Assembly: GCA_001636675.1 (NCBI GenBank)
Contig: AZGY01000007.1
Location: forward strand, 708,134 to 772,133
Length of the DNA: 64,000 bases
Source of the DNA: Moelleriella libera RCEF 2490
Taxonomy: Eukaryota; Ascomycota; Sordariomycetes; Hypocreales; Clavicipitaceae
Reading direction: 5' to 3'
How positions within the stretch are numbered: the first letter of the stretch is position 1; each line of letters begins with the position of its first letter. Positions 12,584-25,200 of this stretch are shown here, piece after piece. The notes beneath the pieces are model-generated. The model had not been told where the DNA came from. It saw only the letters and a program-made list of their open reading frames with translations, and did no database searches. The position numbers and the translations under genes are program-made.

Positions 12584-14891
12584 ATGGCTCGATCACGGAG
12601 CACAATGGCCCTAGGCCTAGGGCTCCTTTGTTGGATAACCTTGTTATTCTCTCCTCTTGCCTTCGTCAAGACCGTTCAGGCCGACGAGACTGACAGCTAT
12701 GGCACCGTTATCGGTATTGTAAGTATCTTGTTGAGGGCTTCCTTACCCCCATGGGTCGAGCTGATAGCTTGCGCACCACGTGTTCTTCCACATCCATTGG
12801 AATTCGTGCTGATCATCTGCCTGCGCCGCAATCGTTCAGGATCTGGGCACGACTTACAGCTGTGTCGGTGTGATGCAAAAAGGCAAAGTCGAGATTCTCG
12901 TCAATGACCAGGGCAACCGAATTACTCCGTCCTACGTCGCCTTTACCGATGAAGAACGCTTGATTGGTGACGCCGCCAAGAATCAGGCGGCCGCCAACCC
13001 TACCGGAACAATTTACGATATCAAGTGAGTGACGCCGTATAATCAACGGCAACGTATGGAACAATGCGCTAAATCGAGTCTCCTGAAAGACGTCTCATCG
13101 GACGCAAGTTCTCGGACGAGGATGTACAGAAGGATATCAAGACGTATCCCTACAAGGTGATCTCCAAGGCCGGCAAGCCTGCAGTCCAAGTCAAGGATCG
13201 CGGCGTAGAGAAGACATTCACGCCCGAAGAGGTTTCCGCCATGGTCCTGGGTAAAATGAAGGAAGTCGCCGAGTCGTATCTTGGCAAGAAGGTCACTCAC
13301 GCCGTCGTCACCGTCCCCGCCTATTTTAATGTGAGTAAACCAGCATTGGCAAAGCCATTTCCCATGCCGCCGGAACTGATCACTTACAATGCCCGCAGGA
13401 CAACCAGCGTCAGGCCACCAAGGATGCGGGCGTTATCGCCGGTCTCAACGTTCTTCGAATCGTCAACGAGCCTACCGCAGCCGCTATCGCCTACGGTCTG
13501 GACAAGACCGGTGGTGAGCGACAGATCATTGTCTACGATCTTGGTGGCGGCACTTTCGATGTCTCTCTTCTCTCGATCGACAACGGTGTGTTTGAGGTCT
13601 TGGCTACTGCCGGTGACACTCATCTTGGTGGTGAAGATTTCGATCAGCGCATCATTAACTACTTCGCCAAGTCGTACAACAAGAAGAATGGCGTTGACGT
13701 CACCAAGGACCTCAAGGCCATGGGTAAGCTCAAGCGCGAGGCCGAAAAGGCCAAGCGCACTCTCTCTTCGCAGAAGAGTACCCGAATCGAGATCGAGGCT
13801 TTCTTTGAAGGCAAAGACTTCTCTGAAACCCTGACCCAAGCCAAGTTCGAGGAACTTAACATTGACCTCTTCAAGAAGACTTTGAAGCCTGTCGAGCAGG
13901 TCATCAAGGACGCAAAAGTGAAGAAGACCGAGATTGATGATATCGTGTTGGTCGGTGGTTCAACCCGTATCCCCAAGGTCCAGGCTCTTATCGAGGAGTA
14001 CTTCAATGGCAAGAAGGCCTCAAAGGGCATCAACCCCGATGAAGCCGTTGCCTTTGGTGCCGCTGTTCAGGCTGGCGTTCTTTCTGGAGAGGAGGGTACT
14101 GACGAGATCGTCCTCATGGATGTTAACCCTCTGACCCTGGGTATCGAGACCACTGGTGGAGTCATGACTAAACTTATCACCCGTAACACCCCTATTCCTA
14201 CTCGCAAGAGTCAGATCTTCTCGACGGCTGCCGACAACCAGCCTGTGGTCCTGATCCAGGTCTTCGAGGGCGAGAGGTCTTTGACGAAGGACAACAACCA
14301 GCTGGGCAAATTTGAGCTTACCGGCATTCCTCCTGCCCCAAGAGGTGTTCCTCAGATCGAAGTTTCTTTTGAACTCGATGCCAACGGCATTCTCAAGGTC
14401 TCAGCCCATGATAAGGGCACCGGAAAGCAGGAATCTATCACCATCACCAACGACAAGGGTCGCTTGACTCAGGAGGAAATTGACCGCATGGTTGCCGAGG
14501 CTGAGAAATATGCCGAGGAAGATAAGGCTACTCGTGAGCGCATTGAGGCTCGCAACGGCCTGGAGAACTACGCCTTCAGCCTGAAGAACCAGGTCAACGA
14601 TGCTGAGGGTCTCGGCGGCAAGATCAGTGACGAAGAGAAGGAAACTGTGAGTCACGACGCGAGAACATCCCTCACGCGACACCTTACTGACCTTGATTCC
14701 AGATTCTTGAGGCCGTCAAGGAAGCCACCGAGTGGCTCGATGAGAACGGTACTGAGGCATCGGCTGAGGACTTTGAGGAGCAGAAAGAGAAGCTTTCGAA
14801 TGTCGCTTATCCCATCACTTCCAAGATGTACGGTGGTGCCGCTCCCGGCGGCGAGAAACCAGAGGATGGTGAATTCCATGACGAACTATAA
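12584..14891 (+). CDS. kar2: ER-lumenal Hsp70 chaperone BiP/Kar2
   Basis: BiP binds unfolded proteins in the ER lumen, helps post-translational import through Sec61, and acts in the unfolded-protein response. Exons: 12584-12718, 12840-13024, 13090-13330, 13399-14646, 14703-14891; 665 residues, typical of the family. A signal peptide (about 1-32, hydrophobic core LLCWITLLFSP) precedes the mature start near DETDSYG. ATPase motifs are DLGTTYS at about 46-52 and DLGGGTFDV at 234-242. The interdomain linker and substrate-binding domain follow. The protein ends in the ER-retrieval signal HDEL, which separates it from cytosolic and mitochondrial Hsp70s. All introns have GTAAGT/GTGAGT-like donors. 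Unfolded-protein-response control is expected from the family, but I could not point to a clear element upstream. Confidence 0.98.
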
Positions 14892-15453
14892 AAGCATCAA
14901 CATTCCTTTTCAACGCGTTGTACAAAATGACGGAAACTACTGGGTGCGGTCTTTCATGGGAAGAGTGGGCAGACGGCCTATCATGGATTGAATTGTACTC
15001 GCCGAGTCAAGTAGACGAATGAATTTTTTTTAGCGCTCAACAGCTGCAATTTAGGCCCGTGCTGACCAGTTTGGATTGGAGTGATGTATTTGCATTAGTT
15101 GGGAGCTGGCCGGGCATTGACGCAATGACGTGAGTGCTGGGTGCGCCGTGGCCGTTTTCAAAGCAGGGCTGGTCTGACAGGCCAGAAGCCGAGCGACTTT
15201 TCTCACGCGAACAACAAGGGTCACGTTCCAAATGAACGTCAACGATCTGAGTCTTATTCGCATGCCTGGCTGTCTTTTACGCCGCCAACCTTCGTGGTCG
15301 CATACTCGCACTCTCGTGCGCGTAACAAACCCAAGACTTGGTCCATTTGAAAACTACACGCACACACTCCTTTGACTGCCTTCAACAAGAGCTGCTCACA
15401 CCTTTTCTCCTCACAGTTTCTGGCCGGAACGTCGCTTGCTTGCCGTGCGCAAT
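14892..15453. other. intergenic: BiP 3' flank and upstream of unknown gene
   Basis: 562 bp without an open frame that resembles a gene. It should contain the BiP poly(A) region and the promoter and leader of the following intronless gene. No named motif was recognised. Confidence 0.5.
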
Positions 15454-17097
15454 ATGCCACATCCTCCAAATTGCCGCAAGGCACGGCGGTTTCTTGAAAG
15501 CCTCGGCCGTCTGTTCAAAGAGATGCGGAGAAAAGGTTTCACGTCCTCTCCTGACATGCTCGGGGTGGCGAGACAACTCGTTGACTTCCTCGAAAGCACG
15601 TGTGAACGGTCGTTCGCGGAGGTTGACGGCCTTGACAGGTGCTGTCAGGTGCGTTTGCCGTCTGGCGCCTACGCACACACCCGTGTGGCGGTGCCGCCGA
15701 AATCCGTGCATGTGGACGGCGAGACCAAGCAGCGTTTGCTCGAAGTGTACCATGGCAACGAATTCACAGGGATCTTGGTCTCTGTCATACACCAGCAGCT
15801 GAGTACGACCACCGACCGGGCCATGACGCCGAAGAGCAATAAGAAGAGCTTCAAGCGGCCCAGACACCTTCTATCATCACCAGAATCGCCTTTGCCAAAG
15901 AGGGTGCAGAAAAGGGGCTTCGCGAGATTTCTTCCTCTGTCGTCCTCGCCAGAGCAGTCGTTGTCTGAAAAGGGCCGAAAGGGAGGCCGTTTGCTACACG
16001 CACAATCTTGCTCGCCAAACAAGGGTACGCCGCGGCGGCCCAAAGCCAAAACAAACGGCGATGACAGATCTCACAGTGGCAGGATGATGTCGTCTACGCA
16101 GGCATTGCACTCTGCCTTGCAAGCGCCGCAGACCACCAATTGCCCAAAAGACACCTCCATCGATCGTTCAACAGAGAAGCCAACCGCCGGCGGTTTGGAA
16201 GACGTCCCGATAAAAGCAAGGACTCCTTTTCAGGACCTCGGAGCGAGATTCCGGACCCAGTCGGCAAGGCCAAAGAGCCCAGAAACTCCAATGCCCGGAG
16301 AACAGGCCCGGCAATCTGTCCCGTCCAATACTAACCATAGCGGATCAACGAGCCCGCGGGAAAGGCGTGGCAACAAGAATGCGTCCACCGATGCTGACTT
16401 TTCGAGCTACGAAGACGAGAGCTATGACATTTCGTCGGACATGGATGACGACGACGACGACGACGACGACTTCTCGCCTGAGAAAGACTCCATGCACGTC
16501 GATCTGACGCCGATGGACCTGGACACACAATCGGACGTGGATGCGCAAGACAGCAGCTCCCTCGAGGAGGATCTGGGCAAACTAGGGTGGATGGTGTCTC
16601 GAACGCCCGATGAGAGGTGGGGGAATAAGCAGGCAGTCATGCAGTGGATCGCAGCAGGACAGCAGGGCGTCAAGGAGGCCTGTCAACTGCAGCCGGGATG
16701 CCAGAACCGGGCAGCGACTCGGCTCGATAACATTTTGCGACACTGCCCGGGCAAGGTGGCCAAGGTGAATCCTGATCACTGGCCGACGTACCTCGCCGAG
16801 CTGAAGAAGTTTTGCACCAGGGCCATGTTCCACAACATGAACTACGACCAGCGTCTCCGAAAGATCATTGGCATCGTCTTTGTGCCCGAGGAGCTGGAGG
16901 CCGTGGCGAAGGAGGAGTGGGAGAGGCTGGAGGAGATTGTGGGCTTGTGCTCGGTCATCGCCGAGGCGGTCGGCCCGGACGACGAGGAGGTTGACGAGGC
17001 GAGGAAGAATCGGTGGATTGCTGCCAAGAAGACGGACATTGCCGCGCTGAAGAAGCTGCTGGGGGCGGCGAAACGGGTCGCCGAGCTGGGCCTCTGA
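15454..17097 (+). CDS. uncharacterised protein with acidic middle and helical C-terminal region
   Basis: An intronless frame of 547 codons from the ATG at 15454 (an earlier in-frame TTG at 15436 is not a likely fungal start). I do not recognise the family. Residues about 1-105 look folded and partly helical. About 115-345 is Ser/Pro/Lys/Arg-rich and probably disordered, with basic clusters that could be nuclear signals. A run of nine Asp lies near 330-340, encoded by a GAC repeat at about 16446-16471. The last ~175 residues are rich in Leu, Glu, Lys, Trp and Cys, predicted helical, with motifs WGNKQAVMQWI and MNYDQRLRKIIGIVF. The layout suggests a nuclear or chromatin-associated protein, but that is inference. 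It lies downstream of BiP in the same orientation with its own promoter space. Confidence 0.75.
   Translation: MPHPPNCRKARRFLESLGRLFKEMRRKGFTSSPDMLGVARQLVDFLESTCERSFAEVDGLDRCCQVRLPSGAYAHTRVAVPPKSVHVDGETKQRLLEVYHGNEFTGILVSVIHQQLSTTTDRAMTPKSNKKSFKRPRHLLSSPESPLPKRVQKRGFARFLPLSSSPEQSLSEKGRKGGRLLHAQSCSPNKGTPRRPKAKTNGDDRSHSGRMMSSTQALHSALQAPQTTNCPKDTSIDRSTEKPTAGGLEDVPIKARTPFQDLGARFRTQSARPKSPETPMPGEQARQSVPSNTNHSGSTSPRERRGNKNASTDADFSSYEDESYDISSDMDDDDDDDDDFSPEKDSMHVDLTPMDLDTQSDVDAQDSSSLEEDLGKLGWMVSRTPDERWGNKQAVMQWIAAGQQGVKEACQLQPGCQNRAATRLDNILRHCPGKVAKVNPDHWPTYLAELKKFCTRAMFHNMNYDQRLRKIIGIVFVPEELEAVAKEEWERLEEIVGLCSVIAEAVGPDDEEVDEARKNRWIAAKKTDIAALKKLLGAAKRVAELGL
16446..16471 (+). repeat. GAC trinucleotide repeat coding for poly-Asp
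   Basis: A run of GAC codons, starting after ATGGATGAC, encodes an uninterrupted Asp tract inside the uncharacterised 547-residue protein. Such tracts vary in length between strains and serve as microsatellite markers. Confidence 0.8.
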
Positions 17098-18269
17098 GAA
17101 CACGACCACGACAATTGTGGCGAGAAGGATTGTGGGCACGATCAGGGAGAGAGCCCTTACACTGCTACTGCTGCGGTGGTAATGGTGTTGCACGAAGCGG
17201 TGTCTGCAAGGTGGAAGGGGGGGAGAGGGACAAAGCAGTGGAAGAATATGGTGGCTCGGCTGCAGTAGTCATGCTGGCTGGGTTTGTACGGCCGACGAGA
17301 GATGCATGACATGGTGACTTGCTTTAGGTTCTACGTGAGAGATATCTGCGACTAGACGATTCCTGCTGCTGCCGGCGGCGCGCTTTCAAGAGCTTATGTC
17401 ACAGTTCGACGGACATGTCCTGTTCTTTTTTGCAAGTCGACGGGGCGGGGCGGACGTGTACTGAAGAACAAAAAAAAATCGAGCAGGGTCTTCGGCCCTT
17501 GTATTCAAAGTTGCTCAAAGACCGGTGATTTTTTTGATTTTTTTTCACTTCGAAGCTGATTTTCGTCTCCTGCAGTATCTCTCTCACCTTGTGAGCCTAT
17601 CCAAAAACTATATGGGCCGTTTGATGGTTTCGTTTCAACAGAAGTCACAAACCAGTGAGAATCGCGAGGACGCTCCCAGCAGGAAGATTGTGAGAACCTC
17701 CCGAAAGGCATCAATCACGCGGTTTCGGGGTTTCTCCCTTGACACGGGTGGAAGCCGTATCGATAGCATTATGGGAATAGGCAAATGGCATGTATCTATC
17801 ACATGAGCATGCAGAACAGCACCCTATCAATATGCTTTGAGGATGATGATTCGCGAACCTAACGGCCCCGGCTGCCGCCCGCAATGACGGCATATATATC
17901 AGCCATCTCCGCCCAGGGACAGGACATGTCCTCGCCCTGTCCGCAGACGACGGTGTGCAGATGTTACTCGGCGACAGAACGCGCTCATCTGCTTTGATGG
18001 GGTTGATGGGGTGTTTGACAAGTCGATAGAGCGAGCCCCGATCATCAAAGTTGTCTCGTCACGTCACTCAGCAAAGTCAGCTGTGCATGGCCGGTCAGAT
18101 GCGAACATGTAGATTTTGCGGTCGGTGGTTTTGTGGGGGGTTGGCTAGTCCTCGTAAATCCGTGATCCTTCGTGTTCTTAACCCTGATTATAAACAAACG
18201 TTCAATATCCAAAGAGAAAAATTTAGAAAAGTCGCTTGATTTCACAACAACGAAGAAAATGGGATGATA
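17098..18269. other. convergent intergenic region
   Basis: 1.17 kb between the 3' ends of the unknown plus-strand gene and the minus-strand DUF2461 gene. It includes A- and T-rich stretches (about 17469-17476 and 17528-17545) consistent with polyadenylation regions. No supported gene. Confidence 0.5.
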
Positions 18270-19734
18270 TCATTCATCGCTCTCTGCCTCCTCTCCTCCC
18301 TCGTCATCGCTGCTGCTGTCCTCGCCATCAAGAGCAGGGTCAGGCATGATGATGCTATTGAGAAACGTCACCTTTAATTTTTTTTTTTTTTAAAACCTGT
18401 CAGCATGCGTCCAGAACCGTGGCACTGCTGCATTGACTTACAAACCCACGAAGCGCGCGTATGACTTCGCTGAGCTTCTCTTGCGCGTCGTCCTTGGTGA
18501 ACCAGTCGGCATCCATCTTGGTGCCGACCGTGTAATTCCGCAGCTTGAGCAACTCGATATCCCGGTGTGTCACTTCAAACCCCTAGCGGCACCAAATCGA
18601 ATCAGCCTTGAGGCCAGCCGCCGTCCATGCCCACCAAATCCCCGCCGAACCTACCATTGGTCGCCTCTTGAGTGCGTTCTCCTGATTTTTGCCCGTGAAT
18701 GCCTTGACGGCTGCCTCGGGGCCCGCCTTCCCCTTGAGCTGTGGGAAAAACACCCTCCTGAACAGCGGCTCGTTCAGGGTGCGACGCCACCGCTCCGGAT
18801 GCCTGTCGATGCTGCGGCGGAGCTTGGCCACGAAGGCCGCTTCGGGATGCCACAGGCCGCCGCCGATGAAGGATGATCCCGGCTCGCAGTGGACGTAGTA
18901 GCATGCATAGGGACCTTTTCTCCCCGTCCGCGACCAGGCTGCAGAGAAATTGGGCTGCCGTGAGGGGAGGGGCGGGAAAAGAAAGCCAACACTTGGTGAG
19001 CTTCTTTGTTTGCCCCGGTGCGTCGAATCGCAGATTCAAAGGGATAGGCGTACCTTGTACGGGGTCTTGATCTTGCTGAACCGCACGTCGCGGTAGATGC
19101 GGAAAATCACATCCTTGATGGGCAGCTCCGGCACCGTCTCGTCGGCCTCGATGACAGTCTGGGTGGCAGCCTCGACAAAGGACTGCCAGTCCTTCAGAGC
19201 GCGCCTGTACTCATCATCATGTGCTTTGCGTTCTTGTTAGCATGCATTCTGCTGTCGACGAGACTGCTCTTTCCCCATGTCAGGTCGTCTCTCACATTTG
19301 AGCCAAGACCGTTTGTTATTTGCCTTGAGGTCTTTGAGAAACAGCAGCGTGTTTCTGTGAAGTTTGTGGTCCGCATAGTCTACGCCGCCGGTATCTCTCA
19401 TTTTCACCAAGGGTATAATTTGCACTTTGCGGGGCGCGGCGTCATCGTCATCATCATCATTATCATCCTCCTGCTCTTCTTCCTCGTGATTGGCGTCTTC
19501 GGTGGATGAGTCATCCTGGTACTGCTCATCATCGTCACTGCTATCGACATTATTTGTCCTGGACGTTATCGTTTTACGTGGTCTTTTTCTCGCGGGGGGA
19601 GCAGCGTCACCATCACCATCGTCCTCCTCGTCAGTTCCCTCAAAGTATGAACTCTTGTGTTCACTTGTAGACAGGCGACCTGAGCGCCTCCGCGCCGATG
19701 CTGGCCCAGAATCGGTTCTCTTGCGCGACGGCAT
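18270..19734 (-). CDS. DUF2461 (TIGR02453) family protein
   Basis: Five exons, in coding order: 19734-19296, 19223-19054, 18954-18655, 18582-18442, 18371-18270. All phases close, giving 383 residues. The first ~125 residues are a disordered, strongly acidic and basic region (KRPRKT, runs of Asp/Glu). The DUF2461 core follows, with the typical segments NNKRSWLK, FRIYRDVRFSKIKTPYK, FSAAWSRTGRKGPYACYYVH, GGGLWHP and HRDIELLKL. The tail is acidic (SSSDDEGGEEAESDE). The family is widespread in bacteria and fungi, and its biochemical role is not established. The acidic/basic N terminus is a common fungal addition and may be a nuclear signal. Splice sites are strong, and the WLK-S-HDDEYR junction matches the family's pattern. 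Confidence 0.92.
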
Positions 19735-20576
19735 CGCCAGGGCGGATATGTTGGACAATTGGCCCTTGGAGTTGCAAAATGAGAAAGTTGAAACACCGTT
19801 GATACGACGTTCGAGTGAGTGGTGTTCACGTTGACCGTTCAGATGCAAGTGAATACGAAAGTGCAAGTGGGCCTCACTTGTGTCTTGCGTCATTGGTCCA
19901 TCCCTGAGGCGTCCCGACACGCGAACAGGCGCGCTCTTTGATTGGTCAATGGTTCCAGATCGAGCCAGCGCGCATGACAGGGTTGCATTCGGCGTGAATC
20001 CCGCGGCCGGCTTGATCCTATTCAATATCCTCCTTCCTGCCTTCCTTCTTCTTCTGTTGCTTTTCTTCCATTTCTCTTTAAATCACGTTGCACGTGCTAT
20101 GAGTAATATGCTAAGCAGAAGGGAGTGCGTCAGACGCAAGAGCAAGGAGCCCAACGAAGCAGGAGAAGTTTCGTGTCGACTCATCGACCCGTCGACTCTT
20201 TGAAAAGGCAAACATTCACCACGGATAGACCTTAGCAAGTGCGCGCGCGCGTTGAACAGACGTACATCTGAAAACTTGCGGGATCTAGATCATTAAACAG
20301 GTCGATCAAATTCTGGTTTAATGCATCGCCAGGTTTTCCTTGCATCAACCGCATGCATTGCATTCAGGTTGTCTTTTACCTGCTGTGGTTGTCGATCGTC
20401 AAGTCCGACATTGTTCCCAGGTTGGGGATCCAATTTTGTCCCCGTCATCGAGCTCGCACCCTTCTCTTGTCGATCTTCACTTCTGCCTATCTTCCGCAAC
20501 AGCGTCTTCGCGACGCGGCACGAGTGTCCACGATTCTCGTCCTATCCCTTGCAGCTCCAAGTCGCCAAGCGTAGTT
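19735..20576. other. intergenic between two minus-strand genes
   Basis: 842 bp holding the DUF2461 promoter and the 3' flank of the MFS gene. A short alternating CG run (GCGCGCGCGC, about 20239-20248) is present. No gene is supported. Confidence 0.5.
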
Positions 20577-22299
20577 CTACGTCAAAGACCTCATTTTGCG
20601 CCGCCGATGCAGAATGTCGTCTCCCAAGCGTATCAAACTGAGCACAAGCCCGAATGACAGGACAGCAATGGCCACACTGAAGCCGCGTCGGTACAGCGGC
20701 TTGTCATCCTGTCGAAAGATTTGCGCTCCATATATCCCGGCAATGTTGGCGTTCATGATAACCCTGTCACGATGCGTCAGCTAAGAAAAGTGCGCTTCTG
20801 TCATGGGCGTAGACTGACCCAGCCATGGCGAGAGCTCGCTGCTCCGAGTCTCTGCAGGCCAGCGATAGCCACGCAATGTTGAGGGGATGTGAAAATGTAC
20901 CGAACGTCTGCGTCCATACAACGCCAAAGTACCGGACGCCTCGGAGCTTGACGCTCGTAAAAGTGCGATTGAAGATGTATCCCAGTAAGTGGCAGAAGAG
21001 TCCCAACGAGACCGTCTCTCCTCGTCGATTGCTACGCATTCGTTAGAGCGCTCAGCCCACGGCAGTGGCCATTATCTAAAGATACTCACAAGCGGTCTGA
21101 GATCCAGCTGAAAGCAAAAGACATTGGAACCTGCAGGAAGAGGCCGACAGCTGCCATGGCGTTACTGACGAGGTTGGCAAAGCCAAAACTCGACACGATG
21201 GACGGCGCATACGTGTCAAAAGCACGTTGAGGTCCGTTGTTGGCAAGCGTAATCAGGAAATGAACCCAAATACGCCAGTCGACAAACTGCGAAGAAAAGT
21301 CAGCATGAACCGGGGGGAGCAGTGTGAGACTTGGCGGCTCGTCGCGACGTACTGCTCTTTTGAAGGCATCCAAGCCAATTGTCTTCTTCTTCTTTCCCTT
21401 CATCGGGTCATCACGCAAAACCCGCGTCTGCAGAATATGCAGTTCCCGCGTCGTGAACCAGCTCACGCGCGGCAGAAATGTACTATGCGGATTCTGGAAT
21501 GAATCGGGCAGGAAGAAGCCAAAGATGAATCCCCCAAAAACGGTAAAGGCACCCATGAGCGCAAAGAGCCAGAACCATCCGGGCTGTCCACCGACACCTC
21601 TCATGTGGAGAATTCCGTATGCAAGAAGCTTTGCGGATGCTTGGCCGATTTGGTTTCCAAAGTAAAACACCATGACGCGCTTGGCTGTCTCATCGCGGGT
21701 ATACCAGGTGGAGAGTGTCCATAGACCACCAGGGATAAAGCCCGATTCTGTGATGCCCAGCAGGAAACGAGTGGCGATGAAGGCGCCGTAGCCGCGTTGG
21801 AACGCTTGGAAAGTACTGACGATTCCAAACAGAAACAGCTGCAGTGTGAGCCATTTGCCCGGGCCGACCCGGTACAGGATCATGTTGGATGGGATTTCCG
21901 TCAGCACAATGCCCAAGGAAAGCATCTGCTGACCGACGTTGAACTGGTCTTGGTCGATGCCGACGTCCTCCATGAATCTGTCAGTTATGGCGTTTGCCAT
22001 GTTTCCACGGTCGAGTTCTGCAAGTATCATTAGAGGTGCCCGCCGCCGCTGCAATGGAAAGAAGACTGGGGACTCACGCAGACAAAAGAAGCCGAGTGTG
22101 AGGATTGGCATGACAAGGAGATCCAATCTGGACATTTGTGAGCTGATTGCTGAGCTTCGGTTGTTCCGGAAAAAGAAACTCACTTTCGTTTTGCCTTCCG
22201 TTCCTCCTCCACCGTCCAGTCCACAACTTGGGATACCGTTACCTCCTCGTCCTCCAAGACGGTCCGAAGGTTATCGTGCATGCTCTTTGAGGAAGCCAT
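20577..22299 (-). CDS. MFS transporter, anion:cation symporter (Dal5/allantoate permease-like) family
   Basis: Six exons, in coding order: 22299-22184, 22127-22078, 22017-21353, 21286-21090, 21031-20819, 20763-20577; 475 residues. After a ~40-residue cytosolic N terminus, the first membrane span ends in the family loop DRGNMANA (Dal5/Tna1/Fen2/Vht1 group). Further segments include LTEIPSNMILYRVGPGKW and RFLLGITESGFIPGGLWTLS. A cytosolic loop rich in Lys (KGKKKK) separates the two six-helix halves. The C-terminal tail is short and basic. Family members move small organic acids, vitamins or ureides with protons across the plasma membrane. The substrate cannot be read from sequence. There is no adjacent catabolic gene to suggest one. 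Confidence 0.92.
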
Positions 22300-25200
22300 C
22301 TCGATGTTTCTGCTTCTCTGCCAACCCCGCAGACGAGCCGACAATGTGCTTGGATCGAGCGAGAACGCGCATCTTTTCTGGGACTGGTTGGCTTAATATA
22401 TAAAAGGCCGTCGATCGGCATATTTCGATCTATCATTTTCATCTTCAACTTGTGGTAGACTTTTCTGCGGCAAACACATGCTATCAACTCCAAGCGCGAC
22501 AGCTGGCACTACGAATCGACCATGCGCGGCGTTTTGGGCTGAGGCTTGGCCTCTTGGCGACATGCATAAAGAGCGTGTCTTGGCACTGATCGAATTGAGC
22601 CACTACATGTCGCCATATCTCGCTAAATCGTCGCCTTTGGCCGCGATTGCAATGGACTGAGCAGAGAAGCGCAGGACACACCATTTTCGAGGAGCGTGGT
22701 GTGCTACATATTGCAAAGCTGGATCCTAGACATGTGCAGCTCATAGACTATGAGGCTCGAACCGCGTTGCCGTCGCGCAACTAGTTTCGATGAGAGCCAT
22801 GCGCTGCTATTGCTGTTACGAGGGTAGAGGTCGTGGACCACTGTGCCGGGCACATCAATCATTCCAAGGCGATGAGTATCGACCGCTCGCGCGCCGAGGA
22901 CGCTCCTGCCCAATCGTGAATGCGAGATTGCTCTCCGTATTGAAGCTCAAAACCGCATTGTGCACGCTGGCAACAGTATGGGGTAGGCCCGATTTCTGCA
23001 CAATAGCGCTAGTGGTTTTCTTCGTGTAGCTCAGTCGCGCATCTAGGACCCCGCCAGAGCCGGCCAATAAGGAGGACTGGAGTCTTCGGTCTGGGAGGGG
23101 GAAATGCATCTGGCGGCCTTGCAGCCCACAAACCATTCGCTCATAGCATCGCCATTGCTCAAGTTGAGTCAACTGAGTCGCCGCCAATAATCTGGTCTGC
23201 TTCACGTGTCAGCTGTACGCTGATATCATGTGAGCGAGCAAAGCTGAAGCCTCACCTGGTAGCGGTGTTGGACACAAGGCGACACATGTTTCGGGTTTCT
23301 CTTCCTGAGAGCCTGGATCGACTCGTCATCACATGTTTTGATGGATGGTAGATACTTCGGGGCGGAGGAAGGTAAGCACGTATTCCAAATGGTCGTCCGG
23401 TCGCGACCTTCGCGAGTGACAAAAGCAGTGGGCGGAATGTCTTTGCTTCGCTCCGGCCACACAGTTTAGTGGCGTCAATATGTACGGGAAACCACGCCAG
23501 AGCCTGACGGGCTATTCAACCATAGAGCCTGTGAGTGAATAAAAAACCTGCACATGGGCTAGTAAACTCGATCATGGCTTTTTGCGAGACCAAATATTAC
23601 ACGTTGGCTGCTGTGGACGCGTCCCTTTCTCGTGCTCTCCATTCACGCAAGCTTCACGGATCCGCCGCTCCTCATTCCGAATCATGTCTGCATTCTCGGT
23701 GAGACATTCAGAGACAACACGTTGGACTGGCCCGGACTCTGGCCGGCCATCTTGGCCAGACTTTGCAGCGGGAGGCTCGCCTCTCGAGCCAAGCTCCTGA
23801 GCGCCACCACGCCACCAGCCGTTGCCCCTCTGATCGACAAAATTTTGCGTGCTGGAAGTCGTACAAGCCACCAACTCAGCTCCGGGCGATGGGCGAATGG
23901 CGGCAATCTGCCTTTTGCCGCAGCTCACCCGAACTTTCAGACAGACAGCAGCGAGATGGGTTGGCACGGGGGAAGGGCGTTCGCGAATTCAAATTGCTTT
24001 GTTCTCGGAGGGCACGTTTCCAACAGCTCGACGATTGGCACGGAAAATTAGCAAGCACACTGATCCAGCTTGAGGTCGTACGGCGGGCATCGTGTTTGAC
24101 GCCCTCTCGGGCCAAAATTCGGCAGTCAGGCCGGTGACCGATCACGTTGCGCCGGGTCTGTCTCCTCGGTGCAGTTGGAATTTCGATTGTCGAGTGACGA
24201 GAGACAAGTCACCCAAGCGAAGCCGGGAACTTGTATAGGCGTTGTGTCGTCACCCGTGGACTTGAATATAAGCGACAGCTACTCCTATGACGACAACACG
24301 AGTGGCTGCCCATGGCCTAGAATCCCCGTGACTTCTCCACGTAGCGCGCTGCAATTTGAGGTGTCTTACCTTTCTCACCCAACGTCGTGTCATTTTTTTT
24401 CCTGTGTGATGCGCACCGTCTCAATCTATTCTGGCGGCTCCGACCTTCCCCCTTCGCTGTGCGATGGTTTGGGCGTGATACGTCAAGGGCATTGCAGCAG
24501 ACGGACGATTGGGCTGAATGCGCAGGGTAGATATCACGGCCTCATGGGTGGGGTGGGAAGGGTGCAAATGCAGTGCAGCACACACAGTACTTGCCGCAGC
24601 ACAATTGTCCATGCCTCGCGCAGAGCGAAACGGCCTGTCGGCTGTCGTGTCACCCATGCGCCCCTTTATGGGCACCATAGATTTCTAGAACGGCCACGTG
24701 CAAGTTTGGGGCAAGTGCACAAACGCTCAACGAATTGCGGGCTCTGAGTCTAATTGCGACCTACATTCCTGCCACGGAGCACGCTGAATATCTGGTAGTA
24801 TGTACAGTACAATGAGTGGGAATGTATGTCAGGTACGCACAGCTTCTGCACACGAGATGGGGAACGGTAAGGAGATTCTCATCGATGCTGGCGGAGGAGA
24901 CGGCCGGAACCCCAAAATGGGGACGGTACAGTCGAGACAGACGATGCGGGAATCGCGCCGAATCATGGTCACGCGTTTTAGGGGAAAAAAAAAAAAACGT
25001 CTCATGCCATTGCTCATCTCGCCTGCGCGCTGCGCCCCCCTCTTTCCTCTTGGAAACAGGCCGTTCGTGGCTTGGCAATGACTTTGGCTTGTCTGGAAGG
25101 AGACGCCTATACAGTATGACGGGGCGCGCCGGTGCATCGGGCGGTAGCTGCAAGTTGCAGTGTGTTGTAGATTTTCCGGAATTGTTGAGTAACATGACAT

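Noticed and set aside
16582..17193. 203-codon antisense frame over the unknown intronless gene
   Set aside because: Shadow of the plus-strand coding sequence; composition follows the complement of real codons.
22733..22800. Possible tRNA T-loop-like motif (CTCGAACC near 22755)
   Set aside because: No matching acceptor, D or anticodon stems could be folded around it; no tRNA was found in the window.
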